Part shown: piece after piece, positions 42,638 through 50,032 of the stretch
How positions within the stretch are numbered: the first letter of the stretch is position 1
Layout of the letters: each line of letters starts with the position of its first letter
DNA from: Agromyces sp. LHK192
Lineage (GTDB): Bacteria > Actinomycetota > Actinomycetes > Actinomycetales > Microbacteriaceae
Assembly (NCBI RefSeq): GCF_004006235.1
Contig: NZ_CP034753.1
Location: forward strand, 310,001-374,000
Direction of reading: 5' to 3'
DNA: 64,000 bases
The notes under the pieces: generated by a model
What the model saw: only the letters and a program-made list of their open reading frames with translations
Told to the model about the DNA's origin: nothing
The model's database searches: none
Position numbers and translations under genes: made by a program

Positions 42638-44065
42638 GTGAGCGTTTCCGCCCAGACCACCGACACCCAGGACCGGCTCGAGCCCGCAACGCGGCGCGAC
42701 CCGAACCGGCTCCTCCCCGCCGATCCCGAACTGCGCGCGATCGCCCGCGACCTCATGGCCGCGGTCGAGCACGCGCCGATTATCTCGCCCCACGGGCACG
42801 TGCCGGCCGGCAGCCTGGCACGCGACGAGCCCTTCGCCGACCCGACCGAACTGTTGGTGTCCAGCGACCACTACCTCACCCGCCTGCTGCACGCCGAGGG
42901 CGTCGATCTGGCGACGCTCGGCGTCGGTGGAGTTGACGTCGATCCGCGCGAGGCGTGGAGGACGGTCGCACGGCACTGGCATGCCTTCGCAGGAACGGCG
43001 ACCGGATACTGGATGGCCGAGGCGCTCGCCGGCGTCTTCGGCATCGACCTCGAGCTGTCGGCGACGACCGCGGACGAAATCTACGACCGGATCGCCGCGA
43101 ACCTTCGTACCGACGAATACCGTCCCCGGGCGCTGTTCAACCGCTTCGGGATCGACGTGCTCGCGACGACCGACGACCCGCTCGACGATCTCGCGGACCA
43201 CCGAGCGCTCCAGGCGGACGGGTTCCGGGTGCTCCCGACGTTCCGTCCCGATCGATACCTCGACCCCGGCGACGCGCGCTTCGCGGACTCCGTCGATGCG
43301 CTGCTCGGTTCGACCACCGAGGCGGCGTCCTTCTCCGGGTACCTTCGGGCGCTCCAAGCGCGTCGTGCCCATTTCGTCGACGCCGGAGCGGTCTCGACCG
43401 ACCACGGAGTGCTCGAGCCGACCACGCTCGACCTCGACCCGCACGAGGCTGAAACCCTCTTCCAGCGCGTGCTCCGCGGAGGCACCGCGGATGATGCGCG
43501 CCGATTCCGGGCGCACATGCTCCTGCAGATGGCGAGAATGAGCGTCGACGACGGCCTCGTCATGACGCTTCATCCTGGCGTGTTCCGCAACCACAGCTCC
43601 GACACGCTGCTGCGGCACGGAGCGGACACCGGGCACGACATCCCGGTGCCGGTCTCGTTCGTCGAGGGCCTGCGGCCCCTGCTCGAGCGCTACGGGCTGG
43701 CGTCCGGCTTTCACCTCGTGCTGTTCACGATCGACGAGACGACGTACTCGCGCGAGATCGCACCGCTGGCGGGCTTCTACCCCTCGGTATTCATCGGCTC
43801 ACCCTGGTGGTTCCTGGATGCCCCCGACGCGATCGCCCGCTTCCGCAGCGCGGTCACCGAGACGGCAGGCTTCTACCGCGGCTCCGGCTTCGTCGACGAC
43901 ACCCGCGCATTCCTCTCGATCCCTGCTCGGCACGACACCGCCCGACGAGCCGACGCCGCGTTCCTCGCACGTCTGGTGGTCGAAGGCCGGCTCACGCCGT
44001 CCCGAGCCGAAGCGATCGCAGTCGACCTGGTCGACTCCATCCCGCGTCGGGCGTTCAAGCTGTGA
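42638..44065 (+). CDS. uxaC: Glucuronate isomerase
   Basis: 475 residues. Isomerises D-glucuronate to D-fructuronate (or galacturonate to tagaturonate), the first step after GH115. UxaC features: PIISPHGHVPAG with the metal-binding His pair, LFNRFGIDVLATTDDP, LPTFRPDRYLDP, MTLHPGVFRNH and FIGSPWWFLDAP. The GTG at 42638 is chosen; it has no Shine-Dalgarno sequence but CAAACT lies 6 bases upstream, so it may be leaderless. The longer in-frame GTG at 42605 would place coding sequence inside the operator. The next gene overlaps its stop (GTGA). Confidence 0.92.
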   Translation: MSVSAQTTDTQDRLEPATRRDPNRLLPADPELRAIARDLMAAVEHAPIISPHGHVPAGSLARDEPFADPTELLVSSDHYLTRLLHAEGVDLATLGVGGVDVDPREAWRTVARHWHAFAGTATGYWMAEALAGVFGIDLELSATTADEIYDRIAANLRTDEYRPRALFNRFGIDVLATTDDPLDDLADHRALQADGFRVLPTFRPDRYLDPGDARFADSVDALLGSTTEAASFSGYLRALQARRAHFVDAGAVSTDHGVLEPTTLDLDPHEAETLFQRVLRGGTADDARRFRAHMLLQMARMSVDDGLVMTLHPGVFRNHSSDTLLRHGADTGHDIPVPVSFVEGLRPLLERYGLASGFHLVLFTIDETTYSREIAPLAGFYPSVFIGSPWWFLDAPDAIARFRSAVTETAGFYRGSGFVDDTRAFLSIPARHDTARRADAAFLARLVVEGRLTPSRAEAIAVDLVDSIPRRAFKL

Positions 44066-45471
44066 GCGGCTCGCCGCGGCTGACCCGCGCACTGCTCACC
44101 GCGCGCGGCATCCCGATCCCTGCGCCCGAGCCTCGAATCGTGCACATCGGACTCGGAGCCTTCCACCGCGCGCACCAGGCCTGGTACACGGCCCGCGCCG
44201 GCGACGGCGCCGACTGGGGGATCGCGGCATTCTCCGGCCGATCCACCGCGGCGGCCGACGCCCTGATTCCGCAGGACGGCGTCTTCACCCTCGTCGAACG
44301 AGGAGCCGACGGTGACCGGCTCGCACCCATCGGAAGCATCGTGGAAGCCCAGCCCTCGTCGAACGCGCTGCGCCGGGCGACCCTGCTCGCCGCGCCGCGC
44401 ACGGCGGTCGTCACCCTGACGGTCACCGAGGCGGGGTACACACTTCGGCCCGATGGGTCCCTCGACACCGCGGCGCCAGCAGTCACCGCGGACCTCGCAC
44501 GCGTCCGACGGACAGCGGTAGACGGCGACCACGCCGCCGAAGCGACCCAGACGGTCGTCGGGATGCTCGCCGCCGGCCTCATCGAACGCCACCGGGCAGG
44601 CGCGGGATCGATCGCGATCGTCCCATGTGACAACTTCCCCAGCAACGGACCCCTGCTCCGGGACGCCGTCACCGAGTTCATCACGGCGATCGACCCGCAC
44701 CTGAACCAGTGGCTCGTCGATCACGTCTCCTTCGTCTCCACGTCGGTCGACCGGATCACCCCGAAGGTGGACGACGGCCTCACGCGCGAGGTCGAACGCG
44801 CGCTCGGCTGGACCGATGCCGCACCCGTGGCGACCGAACCGTTCGCGGATTGGACGCTCTCCGGTGAGTTCCCAGCAGGGCGCCCCCAGTGGGAGCGGAG
44901 CGGAGCGGCGTTCGTCGAAGACATCGACGCCTATGAGTCGCGGAAGCTCTGGATGCTGAACGGCGCGCACAGCCTCCTGGCCTACCTCGGCCGGTTGCGC
45001 GGCCACACGACCGTCGCCGCCGCGATGGGCGATCCGTTCGTCCGATACTCGATCGAAGCGTGGTGGGACGAGGCCGCCCGTCACCTGCCCGCCGGCATGG
45101 ATGTCGACGCGTATCGGCGCGCCCTCACCGCACGGTTCGAGAACCAGCGCATCGAACACCTGCTCGCCCAGATCTCAACCGATGGTCTCACCAAGCTTTC
45201 AGTGCGGATCGCGCCGGTCGCGGTGCTCGAGCGTCGCGCGGGCCGGGGAGCGCAGGCGTCCGCCCTCGTCTTTGCGGCCTGGATCACCGCTTTGCGGTCG
45301 GGGCTGCCCATGGCGGATGCCCGGCGCGCCGAGGTGGACGCCGCCCTGGCAGACTCCGATCCCACGCTCGCGCTCCTGGCTGCGGTGTCCGCCGATCTCG
45401 CTGCGGATCCCGGGTTCAGTGCCGAGGTGGTCTCCGACGTGTGCGCCCTGGCGTCTGTTCGAACTCCCTGA
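44062..45471 (+). CDS. uxuB: Fructuronate reductase (mannitol dehydrogenase family)
   Basis: 469 residues. Polyol-specific long-chain dehydrogenase that reduces D-fructuronate to D-mannonate with NADH. N-terminal nucleotide-binding motif IVHIGLGAFHRAHQAWY, and conserved VPCDNFPSNG, FVSTSVDRITP and the KLWMLNGAHSLLAYLG segment with the catalytic Lys/Asn/His. Other family members act on mannitol, altronate or tagaturonate; fructuronate is chosen because uxaC precedes it and uxuA is in the divergent operon. GTG start with GTGA overlap. Confidence 0.88.
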   Translation: MSGSPRLTRALLTARGIPIPAPEPRIVHIGLGAFHRAHQAWYTARAGDGADWGIAAFSGRSTAAADALIPQDGVFTLVERGADGDRLAPIGSIVEAQPSSNALRRATLLAAPRTAVVTLTVTEAGYTLRPDGSLDTAAPAVTADLARVRRTAVDGDHAAEATQTVVGMLAAGLIERHRAGAGSIAIVPCDNFPSNGPLLRDAVTEFITAIDPHLNQWLVDHVSFVSTSVDRITPKVDDGLTREVERALGWTDAAPVATEPFADWTLSGEFPAGRPQWERSGAAFVEDIDAYESRKLWMLNGAHSLLAYLGRLRGHTTVAAAMGDPFVRYSIEAWWDEAARHLPAGMDVDAYRRALTARFENQRIEHLLAQISTDGLTKLSVRIAPVAVLERRAGRGAQASALVFAAWITALRSGLPMADARRAEVDAALADSDPTLALLAAVSADLAADPGFSAEVVSDVCALASVRTP

Positions 45472-45494
45472 GGCCGGCTGTCGACCGGCTCGGT

Positions 45495-45517
45495 GCCCCG
45501 CCTGGCTTCAGCGGGGC
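45495..45517. terminator. Hairpin between uxuB and the LacI gene
   Basis: Stem GCCCCGC/GCGGGGC with a 9-base loop in the region where two convergent genes end; it overlaps the last codons of the LacI gene. A GC-rich flank extends it imperfectly. Confidence 0.5.
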
Positions 45518-46509
45518 GCCGGCCCAGTCGACTCGCCCCAGACGAGCTGATTGATGGAGTGCGCGGCAGGCGGGGCGGGCTCGCCTCGCAGCGCGGCGAT
45601 GAGTCTAGCCATCGCGGTGGATCCGACACGTTCCAGATCGACGTCCACCGTGGTCAGCGACGGATAGAGGTACTGGCCCAGCGGGTGGTTGTCCCATCCG
45701 GTGACGCTGAGGTCCTCGGGGACGCTCCACCCGCGCCGCCGTGCGCCGCGGATGACACCGGCAGCGATGATGTCGCTCGCGGCGATGACGGCCGTCGGGT
45801 GGTCGTCACCGAACGCGAGGACGGCTTCGAGGCCGGCTTCGGCGGTCCAGTCGCCTTCGACGACCTCTCCTGACAGGCCAAGCGCACCCAGAGACGCACG
45901 GAACTGCTCGAGGCGCGCTCGAGCGGATGCGAACTGGAGGGAGCCGGTGATGTGCAGGAAACGCGTGTGCCCCGCTTCAGCCAGCCGCTCGATCATCGCG
46001 GCGACCGGTGCGGCATCGGCGAGCTCGCCGATACCGCGCATCTCGTCGTCCAGTTCGGCGGCGACCAGGATCGTCGCGGTCGTGGGAGTGAGGTCCACGT
46101 CCGCGTTCAGTGGCGCGAACGAGACGACCCCGTCCACCTGGCCGGAATCGGCGAGATCGAGCACGCGATCAGTTCGTGCGTCAGCGCCGCCCTCGATGGA
46201 GATCACGTCCACGCCGAATCCGGCCGCGTGGGCGGTCGAACTCGCACCGGCCAGCATGCGTGCCGGGCTGTACGCGAGGGTGGGCACGACGACTGCGATT
46301 CGTCCGGTCTGTCGGGTCCTCATCGACCGGGCCGTGAGATTCGGACGATAATTGAGTTCCCGCACAGCCGCCTCCACACGCTCGCGCGTTCGCGGCTTCA
46401 GGCTCGTGTTGTCGCGGAAGAATCGCGACACCGTCTGGTGCGACAGCCCGGAAAGCTGGGCCACATCCAGCAGCGTCGGTCGCTTTCTCGGCACCGGTTC
46501 GGTCGTCAT
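45508..46509 (-). CDS. LacI-family regulator of the uronate/xylan regulon
   Basis: 333 residues. N-terminal LacI helix-turn-helix (LLDVAQLSGLSHQTVSRFFRDN, hinge NYRPNLTARSMRTR) followed by a sugar-sensing domain (IAVVVPTLAYSPARM, VTGWDNHPLGQYLYPSLTTV). ATG at 46509 with GGGAGGGGAGG upstream. Divergent from the ABC importer operon, with three GAACGTTCAC sites in the shared promoter region. Likely represses its own gene, the importer, uxaC/uxuB, GH115/uxuA and the beta-helix gene; the effector is perhaps glucuronate or an aldouronic acid (inferred). Confidence 0.9.
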   Translation of the reverse strand: MTTEPVPRKRPTLLDVAQLSGLSHQTVSRFFRDNTSLKPRTRERVEAAVRELNYRPNLTARSMRTRQTGRIAVVVPTLAYSPARMLAGASSTAHAAGFGVDVISIEGGADARTDRVLDLADSGQVDGVVSFAPLNADVDLTPTTATILVAAELDDEMRGIGELADAAPVAAMIERLAEAGHTRFLHITGSLQFASARARLEQFRASLGALGLSGEVVEGDWTAEAGLEAVLAFGDDHPTAVIAASDIIAAGVIRGARRRGWSVPEDLSVTGWDNHPLGQYLYPSLTTVDVDLERVGSTAMARLIAALRGEPAPPAAHSINQLVWGESTGPAPR

Positions 46510-46542
46510 TGTTATCCTCCCCTCCCATCTTGGCACAGAATA

Positions 46543-46577
46543 AGGAACGTTCACTTGACAACTTTGAGAACGTTCAC
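46543..46577. promoter_or_regulatory. Two GAACGTTCAC half-conserved operators
   Basis: AGGAACGTTCAC (46543-46554) and GAGAACGTTCAC (46566-46577), centres 23 bases apart, in the LacI/importer divergent region. Both keep the AACGTTCAC portion of the palindromic operator. Confidence 0.7.
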
Positions 46578-46596
46578 TAATCTCGCCTTCGAGCAC

Positions 46597-46612
46597 CAGT
46601 GAACGTTCACTG
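46597..46612. promoter_or_regulatory. Perfect GTGAACGTTCAC operator
   Basis: CAGTGAACGTTCACTG is a perfect 16-bp palindrome 20 bases upstream of the first start codon of the importer operon; a bound repressor would block transcription or the promoter. Confidence 0.8.
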
Positions 46613-46631
46613 CAGATTCAAAGGAGCATCA

Positions 46632-46709
46632 GTGTCACCCGCAGTCTCTTCCCATCAGCGCTTCCGCTTGAGCGGTTCCGCGGTGGCATGTGATCGAGGC
46701 ATCCGATGA
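46632..46709 (+). CDS. Short coupled ORF (25 aa) before the permease
   Basis: GTG with an excellent AAGGAG 5 bases upstream, reading VSPAVSSHQRFRLSGSAVAC then DRGIR. Its TGA overlaps the ATG of the first permease (ATGA), whereas that ATG has no Shine-Dalgarno sequence of its own. So the short ORF probably loads ribosomes onto the permease by coupling, or is a leader peptide. No similarity recognised. A frameshift that split off a longer permease N-terminus is also possible. Confidence 0.5.
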   Translation: MSPAVSSHQRFRLSGSAVACDRGIR

Positions 46710-47626
46710 GCGCCCTCAATGAGCTGCGTCACCTGAAAGGCACGGTACGCACGACCAAGCGTGACAACCGTGCGGCATTCTGGTTTCTGCTGCCCTGGTT
46801 CATCGGCCTCTTCGCTGTTACCGCGGGCCCGATGCTGGCTTCGCTGTACCTCAGCTTCACGAAGTACAACCTCCTCCAGCCGCCGTCGTTCATCGGGCTG
46901 GAGAACTTCACCCGCATGCTCACGGATGAGCGCCTGCACAAGTCGCTCGGCGTGACGTTCACGTACGTGCTGGTTTCGGTGCCGCTGCAGCTCGCCTTGG
47001 CCCTCGCCCTCGCGGTCCTGCTCGACCGCGGTGTACGCGGCCTCTCGTTCTATCGGTCGGTCTTCTACCTGCCGTCGCTGATCGGCGGGAGCGTCGCGAT
47101 CGCAGTCCTGTGGCGCACCGTCTTCGGTACCGAAGGGCTGTTCAATCAGTTCCTCGCGTTCTTCGGCATTCAGGGACAGGGCTGGATCTCGAACCCGGAC
47201 ACAGCCCTGGCAACGCTGATCCTGCTGAACGTGTGGACGTTCGGATCGCCGATGGTGATCTTCCTCGCCGGCCTGCGTCAGATCCCCGGCTCCTACTACG
47301 AAGCCGCGAGCGTCGACGGCGCATCCAGGTGGAGGCAGTTCTGGAGCATCACGATGCCCCTGCTGAGCCCGATCATCTTCTTCAACCTCGTCCTGCAGAT
47401 CATCCACGCGTTCCAATCGTTCACGCAGGCGTTCGTCGTCTCCGGTGGAACGGGTGGTCCTGCCGATTCAACGCTCGTGTTCTCGCTCTACCTGTACCAG
47501 CGCGGATTCGGCGCCTTCGACATGGGCTACGCATCGGCGCTGGCCTGGCTGCTGGTGCTCATCATCGGCGGATTCACCGCAATCAATTTCTGGGCTTCGA
47601 AGTACTGGGTGTTCTACGATGACTGA
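46706..47626 (+). CDS. Carbohydrate ABC transporter permease (MalF-type)
   Basis: 306 residues with six predicted membrane segments, the first near 23-45 (NRAAFWFLLPWFIGLFAV). The EAA loop reads SYYEAASVDGASRWRQFWSI. Permease of the uronate-regulon importer. Its ATG is reached by the short ORF at 46632. It overlaps the next gene by 8 bases. No ATPase gene is present; a shared ATPase is expected. Confidence 0.9.
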   Translation: MSALNELRHLKGTVRTTKRDNRAAFWFLLPWFIGLFAVTAGPMLASLYLSFTKYNLLQPPSFIGLENFTRMLTDERLHKSLGVTFTYVLVSVPLQLALALALAVLLDRGVRGLSFYRSVFYLPSLIGGSVAIAVLWRTVFGTEGLFNQFLAFFGIQGQGWISNPDTALATLILLNVWTFGSPMVIFLAGLRQIPGSYYEAASVDGASRWRQFWSITMPLLSPIIFFNLVLQIIHAFQSFTQAFVVSGGTGGPADSTLVFSLYLYQRGFGAFDMGYASALAWLLVLIIGGFTAINFWASKYWVFYDD

Positions 47627-48545
47627 TCTGTTGAAGCGCCGTGGCGACACGGCCACCTCCGCCTTCCTCGCCGCCCCCACCGGGGCGACCACGACTCGGG
47701 CCGGGCGCCGGCTCATCGGCCGACCGGTTCGCGCGGTCATCAAACACGTCGTTCTGATTCTCACCGCGCTGATCATGCTGTACCCGGTGCTGTGGATGGT
47801 TGCAAGTTCCCTGCGACCCAACGACGCGATCTTCGATGATCCGAGCATCATCCTCAAGACGTTCGAGATCGAGAACTACGTCAACGGATGGAATGCGTTC
47901 ACCGAACCGTTCGGCCACTATCTGATCAATTCGGCGGTCTTGGTCCTGGGATGCATCCTCGGGAATCTCGTCGCTTGCACGCTCGCTGCCTACGCGTTCG
48001 CACGACTCGAGTTCCGAGGCAAGCGGTGGTGGTTCGCAATCATGCTCGTCACGATCATGCTGCCGATCCACGTCATCATCGTGCCGCAGTACATCATGTT
48101 CTCGGAGATCGGGTGGGTGAATACCTACCTCCCGCTCATCATTCCGAAGGTCCTCGCGACCGATGCGTTCTTCATCTTCCTGATGGTCCAGTTCATCCGC
48201 GGCATCCCGCGCGAACTCGACGAGGCAGCCCGCATCGACGGCGCCGGGCACCCGCGGATCTTCTCGCAGATCATCCTGCCGTTGATGGTTCCGGCCCTCG
48301 GGACCACGACGATCTTCACGTTCATCTGGACCTGGAACGACTTCTTCTCGCAGCTCATCTACCTCACGAAGCCGGAGAAGTACACGACGCCGCTCGCGTT
48401 GCGTTCGTTCGTCGATCAGCAGGCGGCGACCGACTGGGGCGCGGTGTTCGCGATGAGCGTCGTCTCCCTCTTGCCTGTCTTCCTCGTCTTCCTCTTCGGT
48501 CAGCGGTTCCTTCTCCAAGGCATCGCGACGACCGGAGGCAAATGA
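47619..48545 (+). CDS. Carbohydrate ABC transporter permease (MalG-type)
   Basis: 308 residues. Membrane segments begin near residue 40 (VVLILTALIMLYPVLWMV); the EAA loop is ELDEAARIDGAGHPRIF. Partner of the permease at 46706, which it overlaps. Probably imports glucuronic-acid-decorated xylo-oligosaccharides, inferred from co-regulation with GH115 and the uronate pathway. Confidence 0.9.
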   Translation: MTDLLKRRGDTATSAFLAAPTGATTTRAGRRLIGRPVRAVIKHVVLILTALIMLYPVLWMVASSLRPNDAIFDDPSIILKTFEIENYVNGWNAFTEPFGHYLINSAVLVLGCILGNLVACTLAAYAFARLEFRGKRWWFAIMLVTIMLPIHVIIVPQYIMFSEIGWVNTYLPLIIPKVLATDAFFIFLMVQFIRGIPRELDEAARIDGAGHPRIFSQIILPLMVPALGTTTIFTFIWTWNDFFSQLIYLTKPEKYTTPLALRSFVDQQAATDWGAVFAMSVVSLLPVFLVFLFGQRFLLQGIATTGGK

Positions 48546-48628
48546 GAAGCGCCCGCATGAACCGGGCACGACCAGCCCTTACCGTCCTACCCCAACCCAC
48601 CCATCCTGATCCGAGGAGAACCCAATGA
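48542..48628 (+). CDS. Short coupled ORF (28 aa) between permease and binding protein
   Basis: The ATG overlaps the permease stop (ATGA) with GGAGG 3 bases upstream, and its TGA overlaps the binding-protein ATG (ATGA), giving an unbroken chain of translation. The peptide (MRSARMNRARPALTVLPQPT then HPDPRRTQ) is basic and Pro-rich with no recognised family. It may be only a coupling device; the binding protein also has its own GAGGAG inside this ORF. Confidence 0.4.
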   Translation: MRSARMNRARPALTVLPQPTHPDPRRTQ

Positions 48629-49929
48629 GAGGCACCACCTTCCGTCGCGCCGGCATTGTCGCCGCCGCCGTGTCCGCAGCACTGATCCTGTCCGCTTGCT
48701 CGGGAGGCGGCACGGAGGCCGGCAGTGACGCGCCCGAGCTCAGCGACGAGCCCGTCACCATCACCCTGAGCTGGTGGGGTGGCGACGCCCGCGCCGAGCT
48801 CACCCAGCAGGCGATTGACGCGTTCGAGGAGGAGCACCCGAATATCACCGTCGAGCCGCAGTACGCGGACTGGACCGGGTACTGGGACCAGCTGGCCACG
48901 GCCACGGCCGCAGGCGACTCCGCCGATGTCGTGCAGATGGACGAGCTCTATCTCGCGTCCTACGGCACTCGCGGCGCCCTGTACGACCTCGGAGGGGACC
49001 TCGTCGACACGACCGACTTCCCCGCCGAGATCGTCAAGACCGGCTACGTCGACGACGCGCAGTATGCGGTCCCGATCGGCATGACCACGTACGCGATGGT
49101 CGCGAACGCCGACCTGTTCGAGCAGTACGGCATCGAACTTCCCGACGACGAGACCTGGACCTGGGACGACTACGCCGCCCTCGCCAAGGAGATCACCGAG
49201 AAGAGCGGCGGCGCGATCCACGGCTCATCCCTGATCGGCGGCTGGGACATCGGCAGCGTGCGCTACTGGGGTCGCCAGTTCGGCAGCGAGGTCTTCGACG
49301 GCACCAAGGTGACCCTCGACCCCGAGGCGCTCACTGAGATGTGGCAGACCCAGCTCGACATGATCGCCGACGGCGGCATGGAGTCGGCGGACGCGATCGT
49401 CGAGAGCCAGACCGCGGGCCTCGCCGGCAGCTCCATGGCGACCGGCAAGGTCGCGCTCGGCACCCTGTGGAACACCCAGATCACCGCGGTCACGGCTGCG
49501 AGCGGCGCAGACCTGCGCCTGCTGAAGCTGCCGGAGCCGAAGGGTGAGGACCCCAACTTCTACAAGCCGTCGATGTTCTGGGCCGTCTCCTCGCAGAGCG
49601 AGCACCCCGCTGAGGCCGCGCTGTTGGTCGACTTCCTCGTGAACAGCGAGGCCGCCGGCGAGATCATCAAGACCGAGCGCGGCATCCCCGCGAACGACAG
49701 CATCCGCGCGTTCGTCGCCGACAGCCTCGAGCCGACCGACCAGCAGGCCGTCGAGTTCCTGGACCGCGTCACGCCCGGTCCGGCGTTCACCACCCCGAAT
49801 GGCGCCAGCGCAATGGAGGGCATCTTCCAGCGCTACACGCAGGAAGTCCTTGCGGGACAGACGTCGCCTGAAGACGCCGCGAAGGCCACGATCGCCGAAC
49901 TTCAGGCAGAGGTAGACGCCGCGAACTGA
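48625..49929 (+). CDS. Sugar-binding lipoprotein of ABC importer
   Basis: 434 residues, family 1 solute-binding protein. Lipoprotein signal with C25 in LILSACSGG. Mature start reads VTITLSWWGGDARAELTQQAIDAFEEEHPNI, and the SEHPAEAALLVDFLVNSEAAG segment is usual in CUT1 binding proteins. GAGGAG before the ATG. The gene comes after the permeases, unlike the other two importers in this window. Ligand inferred as aldouronic acids or other xylan fragments. Confidence 0.92.
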   Translation: MRGTTFRRAGIVAAAVSAALILSACSGGGTEAGSDAPELSDEPVTITLSWWGGDARAELTQQAIDAFEEEHPNITVEPQYADWTGYWDQLATATAAGDSADVVQMDELYLASYGTRGALYDLGGDLVDTTDFPAEIVKTGYVDDAQYAVPIGMTTYAMVANADLFEQYGIELPDDETWTWDDYAALAKEITEKSGGAIHGSSLIGGWDIGSVRYWGRQFGSEVFDGTKVTLDPEALTEMWQTQLDMIADGGMESADAIVESQTAGLAGSSMATGKVALGTLWNTQITAVTAASGADLRLLKLPEPKGEDPNFYKPSMFWAVSSQSEHPAEAALLVDFLVNSEAAGEIIKTERGIPANDSIRAFVADSLEPTDQQAVEFLDRVTPGPAFTTPNGASAMEGIFQRYTQEVLAGQTSPEDAAKATIAELQAEVDAAN

Positions 49930-49937
49930 ACGAAAGA

Positions 49938-49970
49938 GGGGCCGGGTCGGACGCTGTCCGCCCCGGCCCC
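49938..49970 (+). terminator. Strong hairpin after the binding-protein gene
   Basis: GGGGCCGGG (49938-49946) pairs with CCCGGCCCC (49962-49970), and CGGAC with GTCCG inside, leaving a 3-base loop. No T-run follows. It may partly end transcription before GH42 or protect the upstream mRNA. Confidence 0.6.
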
Positions 49971-50032
49971 CGTCCGCGGGTTGGCCCTGGTCGCGGTACG
50001 ACCTCGGCGCTCACCTGCACGGAGGAAGAAGA

